From contig NZ_CAMKGL010000004.1 in the NCBI RefSeq assembly GCF_946227985.1, positions 124,001-188,000 on the forward strand: a stretch of 64,000 bases of DNA, given 5' to 3'. Both the position numbers and the translations under genes were made by a program. Shown here piece after piece: positions 22,492-30,991 of the stretch. How positions within the stretch are numbered: position 1 is the first letter of the stretch; each line of letters starts with the position of its first letter. Source of the DNA: Serratia quinivorans. GTDB lineage: Bacteria; Pseudomonadota; Gammaproteobacteria; Enterobacterales; Enterobacteriaceae. The notes under the pieces were generated by a model. It ran no database searches, was not told the DNA's origin, and was given only the letters and a program-made list of their open reading frames with translations.

Positions 22492-24071
22492 TCCCACGCT
22501 GGCTATGGCCGGGGCTGCTGGCTTCTGGTCTGATCCTGACCATCGCCGTACTGGCGATGGGTTCACTGTGGCGGCACGCGCCGGAAAGCAACTGGCAGGG
22601 CCTGTGGCAGGACAGCTATCTGTGGCATGTGGTGCGTTTCACCTTCTGGCAGGCGTTGCTGTCGGCACTGATCTCGGTGCTGCCCGCTATCCTGCTGGCA
22701 CGAGCGCTGTTCCGTCGCCGTTTCCCTGGCCGTCAGTTACTGCTGCGGCTGTGCGCCATGACGCTGGTGCTGCCGGTGCTGGTGGCGGTGTTCGGCCTGC
22801 TCAGCGTTTATGGCCGACAAGGCTGGCTGGCCGCAATATGCGGTTGGCTCGGCATTAACTACAGTTTCTCCCCCTATGGCCTGCAGGGCATTCTGTTGGC
22901 CCATATGTTCTTCAACCTGCCGCTGGCGACCCGCCTGCTGTTACAGGCGCTGGAAAACATTCCGGTCGAACAACGCCAACTGGCGGCGCAGCTTGGCATG
23001 AACGGGCGGCAGCAATTCCGCTTTGTCGAGTGGCCGGCACTACGCCGTCAGATCCTGCCGAGCGGTGCGCTGATCTTTATGCTGTGCTTTGCCAGTTTCG
23101 CCACCGTGTTGTCGTTGGGCGGCGGGCCGCAGGCCACCACCATCGAACTGGCGATCTACCAGGCGCTCAGCTATGACTACGATCTCAGCCGCGCCGCGCT
23201 GCTGGCGCTGATCCAACTGGCCTGCTGCCTGGGTCTGGTGGTGCTCAGCCAACGGTTAAGTCAGGCACTCCCCGTAGGCAACACTCACGCTCACATCTGG
23301 CGTAACCCGGAAGACAGCCTGTGGCGTCGCGTTAGCGATTTTTTGCTGATTGCTGCTGCCCTGCTGCTGCTGTTCCCCCCGCTGCTGGCGGTGATTGCCG
23401 ACGGAGCCAACCAAAGCCTGGTCAGCGTGCTGCAACAACGGGTGCTGTGGCAGGCGTTATTCACCTCGTTACGTATCGCTCTCGGTGCCGGTGCGCTGTG
23501 CGTGCTACTAACCATGATGCTGCTGTGGAGCAGCCGTGAGCTGAAGCTGCAACAGCGGCTGCGCTGGGGCCAGCGACTTGAGCTCAGTGGCATGGTGATC
23601 CTGGCAATGCCTGGCATCGTGCTGGCGACCGGCTTCTTCCTGCTGTTGAGTGACACCGTCGGGTTACCGCAGTCGCCGTATGCGCTGGTGATCCTCACCA
23701 ATGCACTGATGGCCGTGCCTTACGCGCTGAAAGTGCTGGAAAACCCGATGCGCGACCTGGCCGAACGCTACAACCCGCTTTGCCTGTCGCTGGACATCCA
23801 CGGCTGGCAGCGGCTGCGGCTTATTGAACTGAAAGCATTGCGCCGCCCACTGGCCCAGGCGCTGGCCTTCGCCTGCGTACTGTCGATTGGCGATTTCGGC
23901 GTCGTCGCCCTGTTCGGCAACGAGCACTTCCGCACTCTGCCTTACTACCTGTATCAACAGATCGGTGCCTATCGCAGCAATGATGGCGCGGTCACCGCCC
24001 TGTTGTTGCTACTGTTGTGTTTCCTGCTGTTTACCCTGATCGAACGCTTACCGGGCCGCTCTGTGCAATAG
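22467..24071 (+). CDS. thiP: Thiamine ABC transporter permease ThiP
   Basis: ThiP is the fused double permease of the thiamine importer. The 534-aa product has about 12 membrane segments in two binding-protein-dependent permease halves. Each half carries an EAA loop (EQRQLAAQLGMNGRQQFRFV and LSLDIHGWQRLRLIELKAL). It starts inside the end of thiB, so translation is coupled. In E. coli thiQ overlaps its 3' end; here an ERIC element separates them. Confidence 0.96.
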   Translation: MANRRQPLIPRWLWPGLLASGLILTIAVLAMGSLWRHAPESNWQGLWQDSYLWHVVRFTFWQALLSALISVLPAILLARALFRRRFPGRQLLLRLCAMTLVLPVLVAVFGLLSVYGRQGWLAAICGWLGINYSFSPYGLQGILLAHMFFNLPLATRLLLQALENIPVEQRQLAAQLGMNGRQQFRFVEWPALRRQILPSGALIFMLCFASFATVLSLGGGPQATTIELAIYQALSYDYDLSRAALLALIQLACCLGLVVLSQRLSQALPVGNTHAHIWRNPEDSLWRRVSDFLLIAAALLLLFPPLLAVIADGANQSLVSVLQQRVLWQALFTSLRIALGAGALCVLLTMMLLWSSRELKLQQRLRWGQRLELSGMVILAMPGIVLATGFFLLLSDTVGLPQSPYALVILTNALMAVPYALKVLENPMRDLAERYNPLCLSLDIHGWQRLRLIELKALRRPLAQALAFACVLSIGDFGVVALFGNEHFRTLPYYLYQQIGAYRSNDGAVTALLLLLLCFLLFTLIERLPGRSVQ

Positions 24072-24184
24072 ATTTCAAGCTGCAGCAAGGCGGCGACTGA
24101 GCGCGTTCCCAGGAGCTTAGTCCCCTAAGTGACTGGGATAAGTGAAGAAAGCCAACACAGCGGCAACGTGAAAGATGAAGGACA
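24072..24184. repeat. ERIC element between thiP and thiQ
   Basis: About 113 bp, starting directly after the thiP stop. TTTCAAGCTGCAGCAAGGCGGC, TTCCCAGGAGCTTAG / CTAAGTGACTGGGATAAG and GAAAGATGAAGGACATA correspond to ERIC left, centre and right parts (shown here in pieces). The terminal TACCC is missing, so the element is end-truncated or degenerated. Its right end provides AAGGA 5 nt before the thiQ ATG. Confidence 0.85.
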
Positions 24185-24185
24185 T

Positions 24186-24890
24186 ATGCTAGAGCTTGAA
24201 AAACTGACCTACCTGTATGAACACCTGCCGATGCGCTTTGACCTGCGCATTGCGCCGGGCGAACGTGTTGCGGTACTTGGCCCCAGCGGTGCGGGCAAAA
24301 GCACGCTGCTCAGCCTGATTGCCGGGTTCCTGCCGGCTGCCAGCGGCAGGTTGCGGCTCGATGGCAGCGATCACACCGCCACGCCACCGGCCAAACGCCC
24401 GGTCTCGATGCTGTTTCAGGAAAACAACCTGTTTGCTCACCTGACGGTAGAGCAGAATATCGGGCTGGGTCTGGATCCGGGGTTACGGCTCAACGATCGA
24501 CAAAAGCAGCAATTGGCACAGATTGCCCGCCAGGTGGGGTTAAAGGAGCATCTGCCGCGTCTGCCGTCTCAGCTTTCTGGTGGCCAACGCCAGCGTGCTG
24601 CTCTGGCGCGCTGCCTGATCCGCCAGCGGCCGATCCTGCTGCTCGACGAACCTTTTTCGGCACTCGATCCGGCATTACGCAATGAAATGCTGCAACTGCT
24701 GCAGGAGGTGTGCGACCAACGTAACCTGACGCTGCTGATGGTATCGCACAATCTGGATGACGCTGCGCGTATCGCCCCACGTACCCTGCTGGTGGTCGAT
24801 GGGCGCATTTATTACGACGGCCCAACGCAGGCGCTGCTGGACGGCAGCGCGCCGGAAGCCAGGGTGCTGGGCATTTCACACAAAGCGTGA
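24186..24890 (+). CDS. thiQ: Thiamine ABC transporter ATPase ThiQ
   Basis: ThiQ powers thiamine import by ThiBP. The 234-aa product has Walker [11 protein letters not shown], signature [16 protein letters not shown], Walker [13 protein letters not shown] and the switch histidine in MVSHN. I chose the ATG at 24186 ([18 protein letters not shown]), matching E. coli ThiQ; upstream in-frame codons are ERIC sequence. The Shine-Dalgarno AAGGA belongs to the ERIC element. Confidence 0.95.
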   Translation: MLELEKLTYLYEHLPMRFDLRIAPGERVAVLGPSGAGKSTLLSLIAGFLPAASGRLRLDGSDHTATPPAKRPVSMLFQENNLFAHLTVEQNIGLGLDPGLRLNDRQKQQLAQIARQVGLKEHLPRLPSQLSGGQRQRAALARCLIRQRPILLLDEPFSALDPALRNEMLQLLQEVCDQRNLTLLMVSHNLDDAARIAPRTLLVVDGRIYYDGPTQALLDGSAPEARVLGISHKA

Positions 24891-24993
24891 TCTGCAGCGC
24901 GTTTTTTATGCTGCGCAAATAAACCTGTTGTGTGAATTTTGCGCCTGTGGTTTTATGAAAACCTGACTTTTTTTAATGATGATAAGGTTCCCT

Positions 24994-25095
24994 GTGATCG
25001 CATCCTCGCTGACTTCGACCCTACTAGTTACCGCGCTACCAGCCGCGGTGATGGTCGTCGTGCGTGTGGTGGTGGTCGTCGGCAATGCGCCGTAG
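24994..25095 (+). CDS. ivbL: ilvBN operon leader peptide IvbL
   Basis: A 33-residue leader whose second half, TALPAAVMVVVRVVVVVGNAP in two blocks, nearly repeats the E. coli IvbL C-terminus. It contains nine valines in its last 15 residues and three leucines before them, the control codons for valine/leucine attenuation. I chose the GTG at 24994 (AAGG 6 nt upstream), which gives nearly the E. coli length of 32. In-frame ATGs at 24976 and 24979 would add 5-6 residues. The stop is at 25093-25095. Confidence 0.88.
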   Translation: MIASSLTSTLLVTALPAAVMVVVRVVVVVGNAP

Positions 25096-25121
25096 GGTCC
25101 GAATCAACGCATCGATTCCCA

Positions 25122-25153
25122 AACCCCGCCGGCGCAAACCGGGCGGGGTTTTT
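25122..25153 (+). terminator. ilvBN attenuator
   Basis: AACCCCGCC (25122-25130) pairs with GGCGGGGTT (25142-25150) and is followed by TTTTT. It lies between the IvbL stop and ilvB. Confidence 0.88.
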
Positions 25154-25206
25154 AGTTTCAGCCCCCTGCCCAGAAAAGCGAACCGGCCTTGAGAAAGGAT
25201 AGGAAC

Positions 25207-26901
25207 ATGGCAATTTCGGGCACGCCACAGCAAGGCAACAGCTTCACCGGCGCACAGTTGATCATCCACCTGTTGGAACGTCAGGGCATCACCACCATTG
25301 CCGGCATTCCCGGCGGCGCTGCATTGCCACTGTATGACGCACTGAGCCAAAGCACCCGCATTCATCACGTACTGGCACGCCACGAACAGGGCGCGGGCTT
25401 TATGGCACAGGGTATGGCACGCACCAATGGCAAGGCGGCGGTGTGCATCGCCTCCAGCGGGCCGGGTGCCACCAACCTGGTCACCGCCATTGCCGACGCC
25501 AAGCTCGATTCCATCCCGCTGGTGTGTATCACCGGCCAGGTACCCTCTTCAATGATCGGTACCGACGCCTTCCAGGAAGTTGATACCTACGGCATCTCGA
25601 TTCCTATCACCAAGCATAACCATTTGGTCCGCGATATCCGTGAACTGCCGCAGGTGATCTGCGACGCGTTCCGTATTGCCGAATCCGGCCGCCCTGGCCC
25701 GGTGTGGATCGATGTACCGAAAGACGTGCAAACCGCGGTGATCACTCTGGATGAACTGCCGCCGATCGCGATTCCCGATGCGGCACCGGCCTTTGAAGCC
25801 TCTGCCGTAACCCAGGCCGCTGCGATGATCAACCAGGCCAAACGCCCGGTGCTGTATCTGGGTGGCGGCATCATCTGCGCCAATGCTTATCAACAGGCGA
25901 TTGCGCTGGCGGAACGCGCCAACCTGCCGACCACCATGACACTGATGGCGTTGGGTGCGATGCCGGTGCAGCACCCGCTGTCGCTAGGCATGCTGGGGAT
26001 GCATGCAGCACGCAGCACCAACTTTATTCTGCAAGAGGCCGATCTGCTGATCGTACTGGGCGCCCGCTTTGACGATCGGGCGATTGGCAAAACCGAACAA
26101 TTCTGCCCGAACGCCGCCATCATTCACGTAGATATTGACCGTGCCGAACTGGGTAAGGTAAAGCAGGCCAATATTGCCATTCACGCCGACGTTGGCCAGG
26201 TATTGCAACAGTTGTTACCACAGATTGAGGCACAGCCACGCAGCGAATGGCTGGACACCGTCAACGGCCTGAAGCGCGAGTTCCCGTTCAGCATGCCGAA
26301 CGCCGAAGATCCTCTGAGCCACTATGGGCTGGTGCTGGCTGCTGCGCGCTGCGTGGACGAAAGCGCCATTATCACCACCGACGTGGGCCAGCATCAGATG
26401 TGGGTGGCGCAGGCCTACCCGCTGAGCCGTCCGCGTCAGTGGCTGACCTCCGGCGGATTGGGCACCATGGGCTTCGGTCTGCCGGCAGCGATAGGGGCAG
26501 CCCTGGCCGAGCCGCAGCGCAAGGTGCTGTGCTTCTCCGGTGACGGCAGCCTGATGATGAACATTCAGGAAATGGCCACCGCCGTCGAGCATGATCTGGA
26601 CGTAAAAATTATCCTGATGAACAACCAGGCATTGGGGCTGGTGCATCAGCAGCAAACGCTGTTCTACCAGCAGCGCATCTTTGCCGCCGCTTATCCCAAG
26701 CGTACCGACTTTATCAAGATTGCCGCCGGTTTCGGGCTGGACACCTGTGATTTGAACGCCGCGGAAGATCCACAAGCCGCGCTGGCCGAGGCGATCCAAC
26801 GACCTGGCCCTTGTTTGATCCACGCGCTGATTGATATCAATGAAAAAGTCTTCCCGATGGTGCCGCCGGGTGCCGCCAACATCGACATGATTGGAGAATA
26901 A
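25207..26901 (+). CDS. ilvB: Acetolactate synthase I large (catalytic) subunit
   Basis: IlvB is the catalytic subunit of the valine-sensitive AHAS isozyme I. The 564-aa product carries the catalytic glutamate in ARHEQGAGFMAQG and the ThDP motif GDGSLMMNIQEM. It resembles E. coli IlvB more than the neighbouring IlvI (QEVDTYGISIPITKHN is typical of IlvB). The ATG at 25207 follows AGGA closely. In E. coli ilvBN is near uhp; here it sits between thiQ and yabI. Confidence 0.96.
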   Translation: MAISGTPQQGNSFTGAQLIIHLLERQGITTIAGIPGGAALPLYDALSQSTRIHHVLARHEQGAGFMAQGMARTNGKAAVCIASSGPGATNLVTAIADAKLDSIPLVCITGQVPSSMIGTDAFQEVDTYGISIPITKHNHLVRDIRELPQVICDAFRIAESGRPGPVWIDVPKDVQTAVITLDELPPIAIPDAAPAFEASAVTQAAAMINQAKRPVLYLGGGIICANAYQQAIALAERANLPTTMTLMALGAMPVQHPLSLGMLGMHAARSTNFILQEADLLIVLGARFDDRAIGKTEQFCPNAAIIHVDIDRAELGKVKQANIAIHADVGQVLQQLLPQIEAQPRSEWLDTVNGLKREFPFSMPNAEDPLSHYGLVLAAARCVDESAIITTDVGQHQMWVAQAYPLSRPRQWLTSGGLGTMGFGLPAAIGAALAEPQRKVLCFSGDGSLMMNIQEMATAVEHDLDVKIILMNNQALGLVHQQQTLFYQQRIFAAAYPKRTDFIKIAAGFGLDTCDLNAAEDPQAALAEAIQRPGPCLIHALIDINEKVFPMVPPGAANIDMIGE

Positions 26902-26904
26902 GCC

Positions 26905-27198
26905 ATGTCAGAACAATTCAATAATCCACAGGTGATCCTGGAACTGACGGTACGCAACCATCCCGGCGTGATGTCGCACGTGTGCGGCCTGTTTGCCCGC
27001 CGTGCCTTCAACGTAGAGGGTATTTTGTGTCTGCCGCTGAAAGACGGCAAACAGAGTCGTATCTGGCTATTGGTGGCAGACGATCAGCGGCTGATGCAGA
27101 TGATAAGTCAGGTAGAAAAACTCGAAGATGTGCTGCAGGTAAAACGCCACAGCGAGGACGTGCGGGTGTTCGAACAGTTGGAAGCCTTCTTCCAGTAA
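26905..27198 (+). CDS. ilvN: Acetolactate synthase I small (regulatory) subunit
   Basis: IlvN is a single-ACT-domain valine-feedback subunit for IlvB. The 97-aa product (family about 96) has the ACT pattern [29 protein letters not shown], given here as the region of residues 10-38. It starts 3 nt after ilvB and ends the operon. A 189-bp repeat begins 3 nt after its stop. Confidence 0.95.
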   Translation: MSEQFNNPQVILELTVRNHPGVMSHVCGLFARRAFNVEGILCLPLKDGKQSRIWLLVADDQRLMQMISQVEKLEDVLQVKRHSEDVRVFEQLEAFFQ

Positions 27199-27201
27199 TC
27201 T

Positions 27202-27390
27202 AAAGTTGTCTTTGAACCCGAGATACCCGGGCCTAGCGCACCGAGGGGCCATTATGGGACACGTCCATGTGTCCCACCCTGCGGGCCGGCTGGAAGTCGT
27301 TCCAATTTGCTCCTGGCAAATGGGTCGGCGGACAAGCCGCTACGACCCCTTCGGCACGCTCTCCCTAATAACGGGCTTTGTCACAGTCTG
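27202..27390 (-). repeat. 189-bp hairpin-rich intergenic repeat, copy 1
   Basis: About 189 bp, near-identical in reverse orientation to copies at 33917-34105 and 47559-47748. It lies in the gap between convergent ilvN and yabI. Internal stems include GGGACAC/GTGTCCC and an AATTTGC/GCAAAT hairpin. I do not recognise the family. The short open frame it carries (27206-27400) is probably incidental. Confidence 0.85.
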
Positions 27391-27407
27391 GGGCGAATAA
27401 CCCCTTG

Positions 27408-28178
27408 TCACTGCCCGGCCAGCACCTTCCACAGCAAATGCCGGTAAACCGGCATCAGCGGCTGTTGGGACAGGTAATAAAAGGTGCCGACCGCCAGGAC
27501 CCAGCTCAGCACGCAGGCTACCCGCAGCCGCAGTGGCGACAGCCATTGGCTCAAGCGGTCATTGCTGCGCTTACCTTCACGCCACCAGCGCCAGCTCAGC
27601 CAGGCGGCCAGCCAAATCAGCATCGCCACCGCAAACAGCAGCCATTTGAATAAGGCGCTGTTGGCGCTGGCGGGAATGTCGATGGCCACGCCGGCCAGAA
27701 TACCCGGGAAGAAATAGACCGGTGGCCAGGTGATACAGCCGATAATGTTCGGCAATGCGAATTTGTACGGCGGTAAGTCCAGCATCCCGGCCACCATAGG
27801 CACCAGCGGACGCGTCGGGCCGATAAAACGACCAATCAGAATGGTCGCCATACTGTGCTGATGGAGCGCATGCTCAGTCTTGTCGAGCATCGCCTTGTTC
27901 TTTTTCAGGAACGACCAGCGGTGCAGTGGCCCCTTGAACGCGCGGCCGATAAAGTAGGAGATCCAGTCCCCCAGCAGGCAACCGACGATCCCCGCCGCCC
28001 AGGCATAATAGAAGTCGACCTGGCCGCTACCGATCAGCGCGCCGATGCTGGCCATCATCACCGTACCGGGCAGCAACAGCCCTACCAGCGCCAGTGATTC
28101 CAGAAACGCGACGAACATGACGACCATCAGAGTGAAAGCCAAAGACTGGGTAATCAAATGCTGTAAATAGGCTTCCAT
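27408..28178 (-). CDS. yabI: DedA-family inner-membrane protein YabI
   Basis: DedA proteins are proposed to be lipid (undecaprenyl-phosphate type) flippases. The 256-aa product has the family motifs FLESLALVGLLLPGTV, WKNKA-type SFLKKNKAMLDKTEHAL, and GRFIGPTRPLVPMVAGM. It has about five membrane segments and aligns with E. coli YabI. In E. coli yabI also neighbours thiQ, though here ilvBN and a repeat intervene. It is divergent from polB. Confidence 0.9.
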   Translation of the reverse strand: MEAYLQHLITQSLAFTLMVVMFVAFLESLALVGLLLPGTVMMASIGALIGSGQVDFYYAWAAGIVGCLLGDWISYFIGRAFKGPLHRWSFLKKNKAMLDKTEHALHQHSMATILIGRFIGPTRPLVPMVAGMLDLPPYKFALPNIIGCITWPPVYFFPGILAGVAIDIPASANSALFKWLLFAVAMLIWLAAWLSWRWWREGKRSNDRLSQWLSPLRLRVACVLSWVLAVGTFYYLSQQPLMPVYRHLLWKVLAGQ

Positions 28179-28295
28179 TAAACCTCTGTTGGTTATCCAA
28201 AGCGCGTGGGCGTGGGATTGTCAGGTGCGGCCGAGAACGAGTCAACCGGTGAATTGTATGCGTTTTTGGCAGAACTGTGCAGCAATGGACAATCA

Positions 28296-28319
28296 CTGTA
28301 TAAAAACCCATACTATAAT
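28296..28319 (+). promoter_or_regulatory. polB promoter with degenerate LexA-box-like sequence
   Basis: A perfect TATAAT is at 28314-28319, about 45 nt before the polB ATG. Just before it, CTGTATAAAAACCCAT (28296-28311) keeps the left half of the E. coli polB SOS box (CTGTATAAAACCACAG) but has lost the right half-site. SOS control is therefore uncertain. Confidence 0.4.
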
Positions 28320-28362
28320 TTATCTATTCCCCCCTTTAGCTTAGCTTGTCAGGAACAGCGCG

Positions 28363-30726
28363 ATGTCACTCCAACAGGGTTTCTTGCTCACCCGCCACTG
28401 GCGTGATACGCCCGCCGGCACCGAGGTGGAGTTTTGGCTGGCGACCGACAGCGGCCCGCAGCAACTTCGCCTGGCACCGCAGACTTCGGTCGCCTTTATC
28501 CCGGCCGAACAGCGCCAACGCGCCGAACTGTTGCTGCGGGAAGAGCGGCAATGGGAGCTAAAACCGTTGCCGCTGACCGATTTCCATCATCGCCCGGTGT
28601 TGGGGCTGTATTGCCGTCAGCACCGTCAGTTGATCAAACTGGAAAGGCTGCTGAAAGACGGCGGCGTCAACCTCTATGAGGCCGATATTCGCCCGCCGGA
28701 ACGCTACCTGATGGAGCGTTTTATCACCGCGCCGGTATGGTTCAGCGGCCAGGCCAACGGCAACGGCCCATTGATCAATGGGCAAATGAAACCGGCACCG
28801 GAATACCGCCCGACCTTGAAACTGGTCTCGCTGGACATTGAAACCACCGCCCACGGTGAGCTGTACTCGATTGCGCTGGAAGGTTGCGGTCAGCGCCAGG
28901 TCTACATGCTCGGGCCGGCCAACGGTGGCAATGAACCGCTGGATTTTGACCTGGAGTACTGCGTCAGCCGCCCACAAATGCTGGAACGGCTGAATCAGTG
29001 GCTGGAGCGACACGATCCCGATGCCATCATTGGCTGGAACCTGGTGCAGTTCGATTTACGGGTCCTGCAAAAGCACGCTGAACGTTACCAGATCCCGTTA
29101 AAACTGGGCCGCGGTGGCAACCTGCTTGAATGGCGTGAACACGGTTTCAAGCAGAATCACTTTTTCGCCTCCGCCGCCGGGCGGTTGATTATCGACGGTA
29201 TCGAAGCGCTCAAATCCGCCACCTGGAACTTCCCTTCTTTCAGCCTTGAACATGTGTCACAGACGCTGTTGGGAGAAGGCAAGTCGATCGACAATCCCTA
29301 CCAGCGCATGGCGGAAATCGACCGGCGTTTCGCCGAAGATAAACCGGCGCTGGCGCGTTACAACCTGAAGGACTGCGAGCTGGTAACGCGAGTCTTTGCC
29401 AAGACCGATCTGCTGACCTTCCTGCTGGAGCGCGCCACGGTGACCGGGCTGGCGGTCGATCGCAGCGGCGGCTCGGTGGCCGCTTTCAGCAATCTGTATA
29501 TGCCGCGTATGCACCGGCTGGGTTTTGTCGCGCCCAACCTTGGCGAGCAGCCGGAAGAACACAGCCCCGGCGGTTTTGTGATGGATTCACAGCCCGGCCT
29601 GTATGACTCGGTGCTGGTGCTGGATTACAAGAGCCTGTACCCATCGATCATCCGTACCTTTCTGATCGACCCGGTCGGGCTGGTAGAAGGCATGCAACAC
29701 CCTGGCAATGCCGAGTCAGTGCCCGGTTTCCGCAATGCCCGTTTCTCGCGCAGCAAACACTGCCTGCCGGCGATCGTCGAGCAGATCTGGCAGGGGCGAG
29801 AGGCGGCAAAACGTCAGCAGAACAAAGCATTATCCCAGGCATTGAAGATCATCATGAACGCGCTGTATGGCGTATTAGGATCAAGCGGCTGCCGCTTTTT
29901 CGATCCCCGGCTGGCATCGTCGATCACCTTGCGCGGCCATGAGATCATGCGCCAGACGCGCGAACTGATCGAGGCTCAGGGTTATCAGGTGATCTACGGC
30001 GATACCGACTCCACCTTCGTTTGGCTCAAACAGCCGCATGACGAGCAGCAGGCAGCGCAAATAGGCCGGACATTGGTCGAACAGGTGAACCAATGGTGGC
30101 AACAGCATTTGCAGCAACAGTACGGGTTGGAGAATGCGCTGGAACTGGAGTTCGAAACCCATTACTCACGTTTCCTGATGCCCACCATTCGCGGTGCCGA
30201 ACAGGGCAGTAAAAAACGTTACGCCGGACTGATCGCAAGATCGGATGGCAGTGAAGAAATGGTGTACAAAGGGCTGGAAACGGTGCGCACTGACTGGACA
30301 CCGCTGGCGCAGCAGTTCCAACAGCAGCTTTACCAACGCATTTTCAAACGCCAGCCGTATCAGGATTTTGTGCGTGAATACGTTAACCAAACGCTTAACG
30401 GCGATTTCGACGATCGGCTGGTCTACCGCAAGCGCCTGCGCAGAAAGCTGGACGAATATCAACGCAACGTACCGCCACATGTCCGCGCAGCCCGCATCGC
30501 CGACGACTATAATCGTCAGCAGGGGCGACCGCTGCAATACCAAAACGGCGGGTGGATCAGCTATGTGATGACCGTGGCCGGGCCGGAGCCGCTGGAAACC
30601 CAGCAGTCGGCGATTGATTACCCCCATTATCTGGAGCGCCAGTTGGAACCGGTGGCAGACGCTATACTGCCATTTTTGCATGACGATTTTACTACGCTGG
30701 TGACCGGGCAGATGGGCCTGTTTTAG
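28363..30726 (+). CDS. polB: DNA polymerase II
   Basis: PolB is the family B repair and translesion polymerase with 3'-5' proofreading. The 787-aa product (E. coli 783) shows Exo[12 protein letters not shown], polymerase motif [14 protein letters not shown], motif [11 protein letters not shown] and the KKRYAGL motif. It ends in the clamp-binding tail GQMGLF. It is divergent from yabI. The araBAD/araC genes found near polB in E. coli are absent here. Confidence 0.96.
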   Translation: MSLQQGFLLTRHWRDTPAGTEVEFWLATDSGPQQLRLAPQTSVAFIPAEQRQRAELLLREERQWELKPLPLTDFHHRPVLGLYCRQHRQLIKLERLLKDGGVNLYEADIRPPERYLMERFITAPVWFSGQANGNGPLINGQMKPAPEYRPTLKLVSLDIETTAHGELYSIALEGCGQRQVYMLGPANGGNEPLDFDLEYCVSRPQMLERLNQWLERHDPDAIIGWNLVQFDLRVLQKHAERYQIPLKLGRGGNLLEWREHGFKQNHFFASAAGRLIIDGIEALKSATWNFPSFSLEHVSQTLLGEGKSIDNPYQRMAEIDRRFAEDKPALARYNLKDCELVTRVFAKTDLLTFLLERATVTGLAVDRSGGSVAAFSNLYMPRMHRLGFVAPNLGEQPEEHSPGGFVMDSQPGLYDSVLVLDYKSLYPSIIRTFLIDPVGLVEGMQHPGNAESVPGFRNARFSRSKHCLPAIVEQIWQGREAAKRQQNKALSQALKIIMNALYGVLGSSGCRFFDPRLASSITLRGHEIMRQTRELIEAQGYQVIYGDTDSTFVWLKQPHDEQQAAQIGRTLVEQVNQWWQQHLQQQYGLENALELEFETHYSRFLMPTIRGAEQGSKKRYAGLIARSDGSEEMVYKGLETVRTDWTPLAQQFQQQLYQRIFKRQPYQDFVREYVNQTLNGDFDDRLVYRKRLRRKLDEYQRNVPPHVRAARIADDYNRQQGRPLQYQNGGWISYVMTVAGPEPLETQQSAIDYPHYLERQLEPVADAILPFLHDDFTTLVTGQMGLF

Positions 30727-30991
30727 CATTCAGTCCACTCTGCGGGTTTTGCGAAGGGTTAAGAAAATTCATCGGGTTTTGCAGGTGACGAACGCGCCGC
30801 CTTCCATTACCATAGCGCCCTTCCCAAATTCTGGACCACACTCCACCCATGCCGTCTTACGATGTATGCATGGGGTGAATAGCTATTGCCCGCCATATTA
30901 AAATAAATCGGGATTAGCAGACGTTTGATACGGGTGCCGCGGCCCTCTCGCCCGGTAACAAGACTTACTTAAAGAATCGAGCCGACAATAT

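Noticed and set aside
27206-27400. Short open frames repeated in all three copies of the 189-bp element (also 33889-34161 and 47562-47744), with similar peptides
   Set aside because: The similarity follows from the DNA repeat itself. The third copy is frameshifted, none has a good ribosome-binding site, and the conserved features are hairpins.
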